Origin: Ulota crispa
Taxonomy: Eukaryota > Streptophyta > Bryopsida > Orthotrichales > Orthotrichaceae
Assembly: GCA_963920765.1 (NCBI GenBank)
Contig: OY987244.1
Location: 870,501 to 934,500, forward strand
Length of the DNA stretch: 64,000 nt
Direction: 5' to 3'
Shown in pieces: positions 22,598 to 35,593 of the stretch. The first letter of the stretch is position 1; each line of letters opens with the position of its first letter. A model generated the notes under the pieces. That model was not told the origin of the DNA. It saw only the letters and a list, made by a program, of their open reading frames with translations, and searched no databases. The position numbers and the translations under genes are program-made.

Positions 22598-25500
22598 ATG
22601 GCCACCTATGAGGGTGAGACACCCCGTGTTGTGGACAAATTCAATGGAGACAATTTCTCCTTGTTCAAGTTCAAAATGGAGATGATCCTTGATGAGAAGG
22701 ATCTTTGGGACATTGTGGAGGGCACTGAGACGCCTCCTTCAAGTGAGAGTGACCCCAAGGTCATCTCGGCCTTCAAAAAACGTGAGAGGACGGCGTTTCG
22801 CATCTTGTGCACTCACATGGTGGATGCACAAATCCAACACGTCAAGTCTTGCAAAGGAGCTGCGGAAGCATGGAGGACCCTACGCAGCATCCACAAAACC
22901 AAGAGCTTGGCCAATGTGTTGTTCTTGAGGCGCAAGTTCTTCACTATGAAGATGCAAGAGACGGATGACCTCTTGCAACACATCAACAAGGTGAAGACTC
23001 TTGCGGACCAACTTGAGGCCCTTGATGTGCCCGTGACGCAAGGGGACATTGTCATGACCATTTTGGAGAGCTTGCCACCTTCTTATGAGAACTTGATTGT
23101 GGCCATGGAGACCAAGGACATCAAGGAGCTCACCCTCACCTACGTGACGTCGCGGTTGATGCATGAAGTGACAAGGAAGAAGGAGCATCAGATGGTGGCC
23201 ACGGAGAGTGCGGCATTGGTTGCTCGCCACAAGAGTGGTGGAGATTCAACCAAGGTTCAAGGTGAGCCCCTTCTATGTTTCCATTGTGGCAAACCGGGCC
23301 ACTTTGCTCGTAATTGCTACAAACGCAAGAGTGGCAAGGGTGAGAAGGCCAATAAAGCCAAGGTAGAAGAGAGTGGTGAGGACTATGCGTTCATGGCCTC
23401 TCATGATGGTCCATTGCACTTCGGGGGTGATTGGATCATGGATTCTGGAGCTACCACCCACATGTCACCCCATAGAGCTCATTTTGACACCTTTGAGGCC
23501 ATTGCGGAAAGGAAGGTGTTCATGGGTGACGAATCGGTGCTCCAAGCCCTTGGAAGGGGGTCCATTTTGGTGGACACCCTTGTTGAAGGATGCACCAAGC
23601 GCATTCGGTTCAAAAATGTGTTGTATGTGCCCAAGTTGCAAAGCAACCTCCTTTCGGTGAGCAAGATAGTGGAGGGAGGGTTGAATGTTCAATTTGGAGG
23701 TTTTGGGTGCATTGTGAGGTCTCCCAATGGAGACACCCAAGCCATGGCAACACGAGAGGGCAACTTGTATCTTTTGCGGTGCAAGGTTGGGCATGGAGGA
23801 GAGAGTGCCCAAGTTGCCACTTCTACCAAGGATGGGCTGATTTTGTGGCATCGACGCATGGGGCACCTAAATGTACAAAGTTTGAGGGCTCTTCCAAGCT
23901 TGGTGAGTGGCCTTGACCTTCCCAAATCTCATGGTGATGGCTTGCCCAATGCTTGTGAGGGTTGCATTGAGGGCAAGCAACAACGGCACTCCTTTCCAAA
24001 GGATGGTGCCACACGTGCCACCAAGGTGTTGGGCATTGTGCATTCAGATGTGTGTGGCCCCATGAAGACCACGTCATTGGGTGGGGCAAGGTATTTCTTG
24101 ACCTTCATTGACGACCTTTCAAGAAAGGTGTGGGTGTACCTTCTCAAGGCCAAGAGCGAGTGTTTTGATCGCTTCAAGGAGTTCAAGGCCTTGGTGGAGA
24201 AGGAGGCGGAGTGCTCCATGAAGGTGTTGCGGTCCGACAACGGCGGGGAGTACACTTCCAACCAATTCGAGGCCTATTTGAAGACCCAAGGTATTGTGCA
24301 CCAAACCTCAACTCCATATACGTCGCAGCAAAATGGAGTGGCTGAGAGGGCCAATCGTACCATTGTGGAGATGGCTAGAAGCATGCTCTATGGCCAAAAG
24401 CTTGGGTTGGAGTATTGGGCTGAGGCGGTGAGCAACGCGGTGTACATTCGCAATCGATGCCCCACTAGTGCGGTGGATGGCAAAACTCCACAAGAGGCGT
24501 GGAGTGGGAGGAGGCCTTCCGTGGCTCACATAAGGGTGTTTGGGTGTGTTGCATATGCCAAGATCCCGGATGCATCAAGGACCAAACTTGATGCAAAGGC
24601 GGTGAGGTGTTTATTTTTGGGATATTGTGAGGGCTCCAAGGCATATAGGCTCATTTGTTTGGAGTCCAAGAAGATCATTCGATGTTGTGATGTGACCTTC
24701 TGTGAGCAAGGAGAGTTGCAGGGAGACTTGGAGTTGGGTGTAAGTGGGAGTAGTGGTGACCTTGTTGTGGACTCACCTCCAACGCCTTTGCATGGTGGCG
24801 ATGATGATGACGGAAACGATCAGGACCAGCCCCTTGAGGATGGAGATGGTGACCTTGTAGATGGAGATGGTGACCTTGTGGAAGATGCAAGTGCAAGCCA
24901 AGGTGATGACAGCTCCAAGCCCAAGAAGATCACAAAGAAGAAGAAGGCACACAACATTGCTCCAAGAGCTGAAGTGGGAGGAAGCCAACACGTGGGAGGT
25001 GTGCGGCGGTCCACAAGGGTAAGCAAGCCGTTGGGGGAGTGGTGGAAGAACCACATCTTCCCTCAACCATCTTTGAACTCGGATCATGCTAATGTGGCTG
25101 TTGTTCATGACCCCACCACACTTGGAGAGGCCTTGGAGTCTCGGGATGCAAGCAAGTGGGAGGCAGCCATGGAAGAGGAGTACCACTCCCTCCATGCCAA
25201 CGGCACGTGGGAGTTGACCACCCTTCTTCCATCTCGTAAGGCCGTGGGATGCAAGTGGGTGTTCAAGACCAAGAGGGATGCCACGGGGGAGATTGTGCGC
25301 CACAAGGCAAGGTTGGTGGCAAGGGGTTCTCTCAAGTCCAAGGAGTGGAGTTCAACGAGACCTTTGCTCCCGTGGCCAAGTTTACCACCATACGGTGCGT
25401 TGTGGCCCTTGGAGCTTCATTGGACTTGGAAATGCACCAAATGGATGTGAAGACGGCCTTCCTCAACGGCGACTTGGAGGAGGACATCTACATGGAGCAA

Positions 25501-26703
25501 CCCAAGGGGTTTGTGCAACGTGGTCATGAGCACTTAGTTTGCAAACTTGCCAAGTCCTTGTACGGGCTGAAGCAAGCATCGAGAGCATGGTATCAAAAGA
25601 TTGATGCAAGTCTTTTGGATTTTGGCTTTGAGAGGAGTGTGGCTGACCATAGCTTATATTTCACACAAGTGGGAGCCGATGTGATGCTTGTGCTTGTGTA
25701 TGTTGATGACTTGATCATTTTTTCTAGCAACGTGGAGACCATGGGTGCATTGAAGGCCAAGTTGGAAGCGGAGTACGAGATGACGGACTTGGGGGAATTG
25801 CACTATTGCCTTGGAATGGAGTTTGCCCGAGATCGAGGTGCGAAGACCATCACCATGAGCCAAACCAAGTATGTGGAGGAGGTGCTGAAGCGGTTTGGCA
25901 TGGAGGATTGCAAACCCATTGGCACTCCATTGGACACCAAGGTGAAGTTGGTGAAGCTTAGCAACGAGGAGTATGATGCGGATGCTTCAAGGATGGTGAG
26001 TGTGCCTTACAAATCAGCGGTTGGATCATTGATGTATGCCATGGTGGCCACAAGGGCTGATTTGGCCTTTGCCATTAGCACGGTGAGCCAACATATGGCA
26101 AAGCCGGGATGGAGTCATTGGATGGCGGTGAAGAGGATTATGAGGTACCTCAAGGGCACTTCTCATGTGAAGTTGCAATTGGGAGGGAGGCACATACGCT
26201 TGATGGGGTATTGCGATGCAGATTGGGCTGGCGATGCCAACGACAGAAAGTCCACCACGGGGTATGCATTTAGCCTTGGAGAGGGCATGGTATCATGGAG
26301 TAGCAAGAAGCAACCCACGGTGGCTTTATCCACAACGGAGGCAGAGTACATGGCGGCGAGCCATTGCACGAGAGAGGCCATATGGTTGAGGCAGCTCTTG
26401 GAGGATGTGGGGTGTGAGGACGTGGAGGGCACGTTGATCTTGTGTGACAACCAAGGTGCCATAGCTCTTGCAAAGAACCCGGTGCACCATGCGAGGACAA
26501 AGCACATCGAGGTGCAACACCATTTCGTGAGAGAGAAAGTGGAGAAGGGAAGCATCACATTAGAGTATTGTCCAACTGAGGACATGTTGGCGGATGTGAT
26601 GACAAAGGCGTTGACGCGGGATAGACATGAGCGATTGACGAGAGCCATGGGCATTGGGGACTTTGGCCATTCGCAAAGTGGGAGTGTTGAAAGGTTGGAA
26701 TAG
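22598..26703 (+). pseudogene. Ty1/copia gag-pol, one frameshift
   Basis: Encodes gag with a CX2CX4HX4C zinc knuckle (CFHCGKPGHFARNC), protease (DSGATTH), GAG-pre-integrase (HRRMGHLNVQ), DDE integrase, reverse transcriptase with YVDD, and RNase H (DADWAG, TTEAEY). The order protease-integrase-RT-RNase H defines Ty1/copia. The Met at 22598 follows the leader and starts the conserved gag N-terminus. A single-base deletion near 25327, at the start of the RT domain, shifts the frame; the remaining frame is open to a TAG at 26701 inside the 3' LTR. Otherwise the best preserved copy here and the likely reference for the family. Confidence 0.93.
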
Positions 26704-26967
26704 AGCATTAGGAGTTTGCTCTAGGCCAAAGGAGATATGCTAGGTGGGGTACTTAGCATTGGAGAGAGAGCACGTGGTAGGAGGCACCTCATAGAGAGGA
26801 TCAGCCCATGAGTGTGGTTATCCCATATGGTTCGGTGAAGGAAGAGTGATTGGGAGAGTACATAGATGAGAGGGTTGGGTGACCCTCTCATCTCTTCCAT
26901 TTGTATCTTATGCATTTGAGTATACCATGTGTGCCTTTGCTCTTCTATCTTCCCTATGTTTTCAATA
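26685..26967 (+). repeat. 3' LTR of the full-length copia element
   Basis: 283 bp, beginning directly after the polypurine run and ending CAATA before the GGTGT target repeat. About 8 differences from the 5' LTR were counted by eye. Confidence 0.95.
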
Positions 26968-28275
26968 GGTGTGTCCACAACAAGTACGCCACTACTCCCA
27001 CTTGGACCCAACTCCAACTCTCCTTGCAACTCTCCATGCTCACAGAAGGTCACATCACCACATCGGATGATCTTTTTGGAGTCTAAGCAAATCAATCTAT
27101 ACACCTTGGAGCCCTCACAATATTGCAAAATCAAACACCTTACGGCATTTGCATCAAATTTGGATCTTGATGCATCAGGGATCTTGGCATATGCAACACA
27201 CCCAAACACCCTGCTATGTGCTACCGATGGCCTCCTTCCACTCCACGCCTCTTGTAGAGTCTTGCCATGCACTGCACTAGTAGGGCATCGGTTGCGAATG
27301 TACATCGCGTTGCTCACGGCCTCAGCCCAATGCTCCAACCCAAGCTTTTGGCCATAGATCATGCTCCTAGCCATCTCTACAATGGTGCGCTTGGCCCTCT
27401 TAGCCACTCCATTTTCCTGCGGTGTATGTGGAGTTGAGGTTTGATGCATAATATCGTGGGCCTTCAAATAGGCCTTGAATTGGTTGGAAGTGTACTCTCC
27501 GCCGTTGTCAGACCGCAATTCCTTGATGGAGCACTCTGCCTCCTTTTCCACCAAGGCTTTGAACACGTTGAATCGCTCAAAGCACTCGCTCTTGGCCTTG
27601 AGAAAGTACACCCACACCTTTCTTGAAAAGTTGTCAATGAAGGTTTAAAAGTACCTTGCCCCACCCAATGATGTGGTCTTCAAGGGGCCACACACATCTG
27701 AATGCACAATGCCCAACACCTTGGTGGCACGTGTGGCACCATCTTTTGGAAATGAGTGCCGTTGTTGCTTGCCCTCAATGCAACATTCGCAAGCATTGGG
27801 CAAGTCATCACCATGGGACTTGGGAAGGTCAAGGCCACTCACCAAGCTTGGAAGAGCCTTCAAGCTCTGCACATTTAAGTGCCCCATGCGTCAATGCCAC
27901 AAGACGGGCCCATCCATGGTAGAACTGGCTACTTGGGCACTCTCTCCGCCATATACAACCTTGCATCGCAAAATGTACAAGTTGCCCTCACGTGATGCCA
28001 TGGCTCGAGTGTTTCCGTCGGGAGACCTCACAATGCACTCAAGGCCTCCAAATTGCACATTCAACCTTCCTTCGACTATCTTGCTCACCGAAAGGAGGTT
28101 GCTTTGCAACTTGGGCACATATATCACATTCTTGAATCGAATGCGCTTGATGCATCCCTCAACAAGGGTGTCCACCGAAATGGAACCCCTCCCAAGTGCT
28201 TGGAGTATCGAATCATCACCCATGAACACCTTCTTTGATGAAATGGGCTCAAAGGTGTCAAAAATGAGTTGTATG
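26968..28275 (-). pseudogene. Copia copy 3, 5' part (integrase to protease)
   Basis: Continuation of copy 3 beyond the nested element: integrase, GAG-pre-integrase and part of the protease region. The frame has a stop near 27645 and several substitutions. At about 28275 the sequence leaves the protease region and jumps into the 3' end of an LTR; a shared GGG(G) at the junction suggests an internal deletion that removed gag, the leader and the end of the LTR. Confidence 0.85.
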
Positions 28276-28545
28276 GGGAAAATAGAAGAGCAAAGGCGCA
28301 CATGGCATACTCAAATGTGAAAGATACAAATTTAAGAGATGAGAGGGTTCTCAAACCCTCTCCTCTATATACTCTCCCAGCCACTCTCCCTTCACCAAAC
28401 CATATGGGATAACCACACTCATGGGCTGATCCTCTCTATGATATGCTTCCTACCACATGCTCTCTCTCCAATGCTAAGTACCCTACCTAGCATATCTCCT
28501 TTGGTCTAGAGCAAATTCCTAATGCTCTATTCCAACCTTTCAACA
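28276..28545 (-). repeat. 5' LTR of copia copy 3 (truncated)
   Basis: Minus-sense LTR beginning TGTTGAAAGG at 28545 and running to the deletion junction near 28276, where roughly 12 terminal bases are missing. Confidence 0.85.
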
Positions 28546-28651
28546 GAAATAGCGTCTTTTCAAAGTATTTTTCAAAATCAGCTCTTATTGGTTTTAGAAC
28601 AATATACTTTGTCATTATCAAGAAATAACCATTTTTGGTATGTCTACCTTA

Positions 28652-29142
28652 GGGCATGTGCAATGCACCTAGCAATAATCTCTACTACAGTCCCCATAAT
28701 TAAATTTGGTCTTTTAATAGATAGTCATAAATTTTGATTGATTTGAAGGATATTCAAAATATTATTGTGAAAATGTAACAAAATTTGAATTTAGACATTA
28801 ACTAAATTAGACGCATCTAGTCAAATGTTAGCTAGCTTCCAAATAATTTAGATGTCACTCCAAATCAAAGTTAAAAAAAGAGAATTCAACCAAGGGGACA
28901 ATATTGGGGTGTTATTGTATTGTCCCTTTGGCTGAATTTTCTTTTTTTAGGTTTGGTTTGGAGTGACATCTAAATTATTTGGAAGCTAGTTAACTTTTGA
29001 CAAGATGTATCAAAATTAATCAATGTCCGAACACAAAATTTATTGTGTGTTCACAAGAATATTTTGAATGTTCTACTTCAAGTTATAAAAAATCTATGAG
29101 TGTATATTAAGAGACCATACTTAATTAATGGGATTGTTGTAG
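28652..29142 (+). mobile_element. Tourist-like MITE, family B relative (right end truncated)
   Basis: Starts GGGCATGTGCAATGCACC after TTA (28649-28651). The two halves are inverted repeats around about 28905. Its interior resembles families B and E in a diverged way. It stops at TGTTGTAG, just short of the expected ATGCCC end, where an LTR fragment begins at 29143. Confidence 0.7.
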
Positions 29143-29359
29143 GTACTTAGCATTGGAGAGAGAGCACGTGGTAGGAGGCACCCCATAGAGAGGATCAGCC
29201 CATGAGAGTGGTTATCCCATATGGTTCGGTGAAGGAAGAGTGATTGGGAGAGTATATAGATGAGAGGGTTTGAGAACCCTCTCATCTCTTCCATTTGTAT
29301 CTTTCACATTTGAGTATGCCATGTGCGCCTTTGCTCTTCTATTTTCCCTATGTTTGAAA
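29143..29359 (+). repeat. Copia LTR fragment (5' truncated)
   Basis: Plus-sense LTR lacking about the first 65 bp, starting GTACTTAGCATTGG. Keeps a perfect 12-bp hairpin stem with a different loop (TGAG) from the other copies. Followed by inverted leader sequence rather than its own. Confidence 0.8.
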
Positions 29360-30105
29360 TAAAATGGACCTCCAAACAAGCTCCAAAGTGTTAAAACTCC
29401 TCCAATATAATAGATCAGATCCTCCAACAAGCTCCAGCAAGGATCACACCTCCACAAACTTGAATTTGGTGTTCCACCAAGTTAAATGAAGATCAGCCAC
29501 TCTCTAAGAGGTAAAGCAAGATCTCCTAAGACTCTAAAGGGCATGCAAAGAGAGGTGAAGCTCCTAAAGGTCCTCTCCCACAACAAATGCACCCCAAAGC
29601 AAGAAACAAGCACAAGTAGTCCTCCAAATGCTCCACAAGATAGGACAAGTGTTGAAGTAGCTCAAATTGCAAGCAATCTCACAACAAAACACCCCTAACA
29701 CTAAACGGTAGCTAAAGAAGACCTCCAAGTGCACAAGGTCGAAATCCAAAGGCTGATGTACCTCAAATGTGATCCCCACTCACCAAAATGCACCTCCACA
29801 CTCTAGGTTGTGGACCCATAACCTACTGGAAGCATAGGGAAGATGTCTTGCAAAGGCGCACATGGCATACTCAAATGTAAAAGATACAAATAGAAGAGAT
29901 GAGATGGTTCTCAAGCCCTCTCATCTATATACTCTCCCAACCACTTTTCCTTCACCTAACCATATGGGATAACCACTCTCATGGGCTGATCCTCTCTATG
30001 AGATGCTTCCTACCACGTGCTCTCTCTCCAATGCTAAGTACCCCACTTAGCATATCTCCTTTGGCCTAGAGCAAACTCCTAATGCTCTATTCCAACCTTT
30101 CAACA
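29360..30105 (-). repeat. Copia leader fragment, primer-binding site and 5' LTR (minus)
   Basis: 29360-29805 matches the copia leader at 13350-13802. The primer-binding site at 29806-29823 reads GGTTATGGGTCCACAACC in element sense, and the LTR is 29824-30105. This is a 5'-end fragment of another minus-oriented copy lying directly against plus-oriented pol sequence at 30106. Confidence 0.82.
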
Positions 30106-33100
30106 GAATTGGTGCTCCAAGCCCTTATGAGGGGCTCCATTTTCGTGGACACCCTAGTTGAGGGATGCACAAAACGCATTCGATTCAAGAATGTGTTGTA
30201 TGTGCCCAAGTTGCAAAACAACCTCCTTTCGGTGAGTATGATAGTGGAGGGAGGGTTCAATGTGCAATTTGGAGGCCTTAGGTGCATTGTGAGGTCTCCC
30301 GAGGGAGACACCTGAGCCATGGCATCACATGAGGGCAACTTGTACATTTTGCGGTGCAAGATTGTGCATGGAGGAGAGAGTGTCTAAGTTGCCACATCTA
30401 CCAAGGATGGGCTAATTTTGTAACATCGACGCATGGAGCACTTAAATGTGCAAAGCTTGAGGTCTCTTCCAAGCTTGGTGAGTGGCCTTGACCTTCCCAA
30501 ATTCCATGGTAATGACTTGCCTAATGCTTGTGAAGATTGCATTGAGGGCAAGCAACAACGGCACTCATTTCCAAAACATGGTGCCACACGTGTCACTAAG
30601 GTGTTGGATATTGTGCATTCAAATGTATGTGGCCCCATGAAGACCACGTCATTGGGTGGGGCAAGGTACTTCTTGACCTTCATTGACGACTTTTCAAAAA
30701 AGGTGTGGGTGTACTTTCTCAAGGCCAAGAGCGAGTGCTTTGAGCGATTCAACGTGTTCAAAGCCTTGGTGAAGAAAGAGGCGGAGTGCTCCATTGAGGT
30801 GTTGCGGTTCAACAATGGTGGAGAGTACACTTCCAACCAATTCGAGGCCTACTTGAAGGCCCAAGGTATTGTGCACCAAACCTCAACTCCACATACACAG
30901 CAGCAAAATGGAGTGGCCGAGAGGGCCAATCGCATCATTGTAGAGATGGCTAGGAGCATGATCTATGGCCAACAACTTGGGTTGGAGTATTGGGCCAAGG
31001 CCGTGAGCAACGCGGTGTACATTTGCAATCGATGTTCCACTAGTGCGATGCATGGCAAAACTCCACAAGAGGCCTAGAGTGGGAGGAGGCCTTTGGTAGC
31101 ACACATCAGGGTATTTGGGATGTTGCATATGCCAAGATTCTCGATGCATCAAGGACCAAATTTGATGCAAAGGCCGTAAGGTGTTTGATTTTGGGATATT
31201 GTGAGAACTCCAAGGCTTGTAGGTTGATTTGCTTAGAGTCCAAAAAGATCATCCGATGTTGTGATGTGATCTTCTGTGAGCATGGAGAGTTGCAAGGAGA
31301 GTTGGAGTTGCGTCCAAGTGGGAGTAGTGGTCACCTTGTTGTGGACACACGTCCAAAGTCCTCGCATGATGATAATGATGATGATGGAGATGATGAGGAC
31401 CACCCCCTCAAAGATGAACATGGTGACCTTGTGGAGGATGCTAGTACAAGCCAAGGTGATGACGGCTCCAAGCCCAAGAATGTCACAAAGAAGAAGAATG
31501 CACAAGGCATTGCTCCAACAGCTGAAGTGGGAGGTACCCAACATGTGGTAGGCGTGCGACGGTCTACAAGGGTAAGCAACCCTTTGGGGGAGTAATGGAA
31601 GAACTACATCTTTCTCCAACCATCTTCCAACTTGGATCATGCAAATTTGGCCCTTGTTCATGACTCCACCACACTTGAAGAGGCCTTGGAGTCTCGGGAT
31701 GCAAGCAAGTGGAAGGCAGCCAAGGAGGAGTAGTACCACTCTCTCCATGCCAACTGCACCTAGGAGTTGATCACCCTTCCTCCATTTCGCAAGGCGGTGG
31801 GATGCAAGTGGGTGTTCAAAACCAAGAGAGATGCCGTAGGAGAGATCGTGCGTCACAAGGCAAGGTTGGTGGCAAGGAGATTCTCTCAAGTGCAAGGAGT
31901 GGACTTCAACGAGACTTTTGCTCCCGTGGCCAAGTTCACCACCATACAGTGCATTGTGGCCCTTGGAGCTTCGTTGGATTTGGAGATGCATCAAATGGAT
32001 GTGAAGACGGCCTTCCGCAACGGCGACTTGGAGGAGGACATCTACATGGAGCAACCCAAGGGGTTTATGCAACGTGATCATGAGAACCTAATTTGCAAGC
32101 TCATAAAGTCTTTGTATGGACTAAAAGCAAGCATCAAGAGCATGGTACCAAAATATTGATGCAAGTCTTTTGAATTTTGGCTTTGAGAGGAGTGTGGCTT
32201 GCCATAGCTTGTATTTTGCACAAGTGGGAGCCCATGTGATGCTTGTGCTTGTGTATGTTGATGATTTGATCATTCTTTCTAGCAACGTGGAGAGAGCATG
32301 GGTGCATTGAAAGCCAAGTTGGAGGCAGAATACAAGATGACGGACTTGGAAGAGTTGCACTATTGCCTTGGGGTGGAGTTTGCAAGAGATCAAGGTGCGA
32401 GGACCATCACCATGAGTCAAGCCAAGTATGTGGAGGAGGTGCTGAAGCGGTTTGGCATGGAGGATTACAAACCTATTGGCACTCCATTGGACATCAAGGT
32501 GAAGTTGGTGAAACTTAGCATGGAGGAGTATGATGCGCATGTTTCGAGGATGGTGAGTGTGCCGCACAAATTAGCGATTAGATCATTGATGTATGCCATA
32601 GTGGCTACAAGGGCTAATTTGGTCTTTGCCATTAGCACAGTGAGCTCGCATATGGCAAGGCCGGGATGGAGTCATCGGATGGCGGTGAAGAGGATCATGA
32701 GGTACCTGAAGGGCACCTCTCATATGAAGTTGAAATTGGAAGGAGGGCACATACGGTTGATGGGGTACTGTGATGCAGATTGAGCTAGCGATGCCAACGA
32801 TAGGAAGTCCACCACGAGGTATGCATTTAGCTTTGGAGAGGGCATGGTGTCATGGAGCAGCAAGAAGCAATGCACGGTGGCTTTATCTACAACAGAGGCA
32901 GAGTACATGGTGGCGAGTCATTGCACAAGAGAGGCCATATGGCTAAGGCAGCTCTTGGAGGATGTGGGGTGTCAGAACGTGGATGGCACGTTGATCATGT
33001 GTGACAATCAAGGTGCCATAGCTCTTGCCAAGAACCCGGTGCACCATGCTAGGACGAAGCACATTGAGGTGCAACACCATTTTGTGAGAGAGAAAGTGGA

Positions 33101-33241
33101 GAAGGGAAGCATCACATTGGAGTGTTGCCCAACTGAGGACATGTTGGCGGATGTGATGACAAAGGCGTTGGCAAGGGATAGACATGAGCTTTTGACGAGA
33201 GGCATGGGCATTGGGGACTTTGGCCAATTGCAAAGTGGGAG
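30106..33241 (+). pseudogene. Copia copy 5, protease-to-RNase H remnant
   Basis: Plus strand, beginning inside the protease region and running to RNase H. It is the most decayed copy: many in-frame stops (for example near 30313, 30387, 30421, 31075, 31594) and at least four frameshifts. YVDD and DNQGAI motifs remain readable. The 5' end lies directly against the inverted LTR 29824-30105. Confidence 0.88.
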
Positions 33242-33524
33242 TGTTGAAAGGTTGGAATAGAGCATTTGGAGTTTGCTCTCGGCCAAAGGATATATGGTAG
33301 GTGGGGTACGTGGCATTAGAATGAGAGCACATGGTAGGAGGCACGTCATAGAGAGGATCAGCCCCTGAGTGTGATTATCCCATATGGTTTGGTGAAGGGA
33401 GAGTGGTTGGAAGAATATATAGATGAGAGGGTTTGGGAACCCTCTCATCTCTTCTATTTGTATCTTATACATTTGAGTAAGCCATGTGTGCCTTTGCTCT
33501 TCTATCTTCCCTATGTTTTCAATA
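33242..33524 (+). repeat. Copia copy 5, 3' LTR (283 bp)
   Basis: TGTTGAAAGG to TTTTCAATA, with the TATA-like region and the perfect 12-bp hairpin stem. The right flank reads ACGCTATTAC. Confidence 0.9.
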
Positions 33525-35593
33525 ACGCTATTACATGTTGTGAGGGCTTTGACCAATGAGTAGGGATATCCATGAACTTATTGCACACTTCAAGGGTATC
33601 TATGAAATTTTCCTTTTGTTTAACTAGTTGCTGAAGGCTTTTATACACTCAAGTAATTGGTAGGAATCTAATTGTGTCTGAAGCTTTCAGCATGCTTGTT
33701 GTGAAAAGATCACAACAGGTTACTAATCAACTTCCTAATGCTATTCATGTTGAGTGTTTTCTTGTGAAAAATTCTTCCTCTAATGTTAAGCCTCACATCA
33801 TTGGGTGCAATGGTTTTGTTCTTCGTTTCAACTTTTTTTGAGTTCACTTGCATCTTTTTCTATGCCTACGTGATCTCAAGTATGCCTTGTCTCAAGTATT
33901 GCCTAGCAAAAGCTGCATCCAAAGGGTTCCTCATAGTCAACGCCGACATTGTTGCATCCTGCAGCCGTACTTGTGGGTACGAATGATTGAGTCTCATTGC
34001 GAGGCTCAATCATGATTATAGTTTAAAGCATGCTGCAACAGAAGGCAGATGAAATGTTGCAAATATTCTTGCCTTTCTTGGAAAAGCTAACATCTGTTTC
34101 TATGTTTTCTACAATACAAGCTAGCAAGAGGAAGCATTCCAATGTGGATGGACTTAGACGTTAATTTAAAAATGTGGCAAATTTGCCGGCAATGGAATTG
34201 GTGGCATTAATGAAGTAACACAAGTGTTCGTAAACAGAGGTCACGCCCTAAGGGCTAGTATACAACCACTAAAGCAGGCGGCAAAGAATCCATAAGGCCA
34301 AATAAGGGTCAAGTGATTGCTTTCAAGCCATTATGAACCAAATTGCTGATTTTTTGTGTCTACAATATGTTGCAAGGCAAACAATTATATGTAGACCAAT
34401 ACTTAGCATGCTACTTTTGCAACTAATAATAAAGAAACTTCACTGCAATTGCTAACTTCATTCTGCGACTTGAGTATACTGAGCTCCATAATGCTCTCAA
34501 CGGCTTATTAAGTTCACAGGGCTCTTTGACAATTCTTGCACACTCTGACATTCACTTAAATCTTGCTGGAATACAATCATGTCACCATTAAGACCTATGC
34601 ACGCATGTTAATGCACCCTAAACAACTTAAGTGACTGCCTAAAACTGTTCATCTAGCAAAATTTACCGATGTTAAAACAGTGGTCCGTATAAGAACCTTT
34701 TGGGATAATTTCAGTCACCCCTACTTGCTCTATTCAAAATGGATGGACCAAATTTGAGCATTCTAATTTAACCTTATTACGACACAAATCATGCTAGCAA
34801 GCTTGATTCAAACCTTCAAGAATCCAGAATTTATTACCAGATGGTTCTTTCAAACACTCACTAATTCGTCTTTATTAAATTGATACTTATATTATTAAAC
34901 TCAGTGCCACATATTTTTGGGCCTCAACACTATTCTCAAAAATCAATCACAATGATCCCATAATCAAGATTATTGTACTCAACTTAATCACTATTTGGCA
35001 AAGCCTTGTTTGTATATTATTGCAATTGAAATTTCTAGCCTCACTATTATTGTCAAAAATCTATGAATCACTATAGTATGTGACATTTTTATAATATATC
35101 TGTATAATTGCTTTGTTGTGCAGAACTTGGTGGCAAACCTTTAATCTTCTGCGTTAAACTCGATGAAGCAGAAATAGTACATGCCCAAAAGTTGGAGCGT
35201 GTCAGCGACTCGGCGTGACTTGTGTGACTCTTATGAACAGAGCTTTGAATCCATCGTTTAAAAAGGAAGTGCAGAGTATTTCAGTGCACAATCAAAACAT
35301 GAAATTTGGCCTATAGGGTGTTTTGAAGTTGAAAATAATCCCATGCAATGTTGAAGTGAATCTTTGACCAAACAAAACTTCCGGGATTAATCCAAGCTCA
35401 AGAATCCGGACAAATGCTGATTGTACCTGGAGTAGGACAATTTCTAATAGAATGGCACATGGCTAGAGGCATGAAGACAATTAAGTGTATGTTCAACTTG
35501 AAGCATGGTGCCAATAGTAAATACCGTTGCAATTACTGTATGCAAGAGAGGACATAACAAACAACACTGGGAGTTGAAGTAGCTCAAAAAGCC
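33525..35593. other. AT-rich non-coding, no gene seen
   Basis: Only short frames without recognisable domains. A weak direct repeat of about 30 bp (near 34925 and 35040) is the only internal structure noticed. Confidence 0.55.

Larger units (their letters stand above)
21870..26967 (+). mobile_element. Full-length Ty1/copia retrotransposon (5098 bp)
   Basis: A complete element: 5' LTR 21870-22152, primer-binding site 22153-22169, leader with short tandem repeats to 22597, gag-pol 22598-26703, polypurine run GCAAAGTGGGAG at 26673-26684, 3' LTR 26685-26967. It sits inside copia copy 3 and is flanked by the 5-bp direct repeat GGTGT (21865-21869 and 26968-26972). The two LTRs differ at about 8 of 283 positions by eye, so it is the youngest insertion of the nest but not very recent. 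LTR termini are TGTTG and CAATA rather than the canonical TG...CA. Confidence 0.95.
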
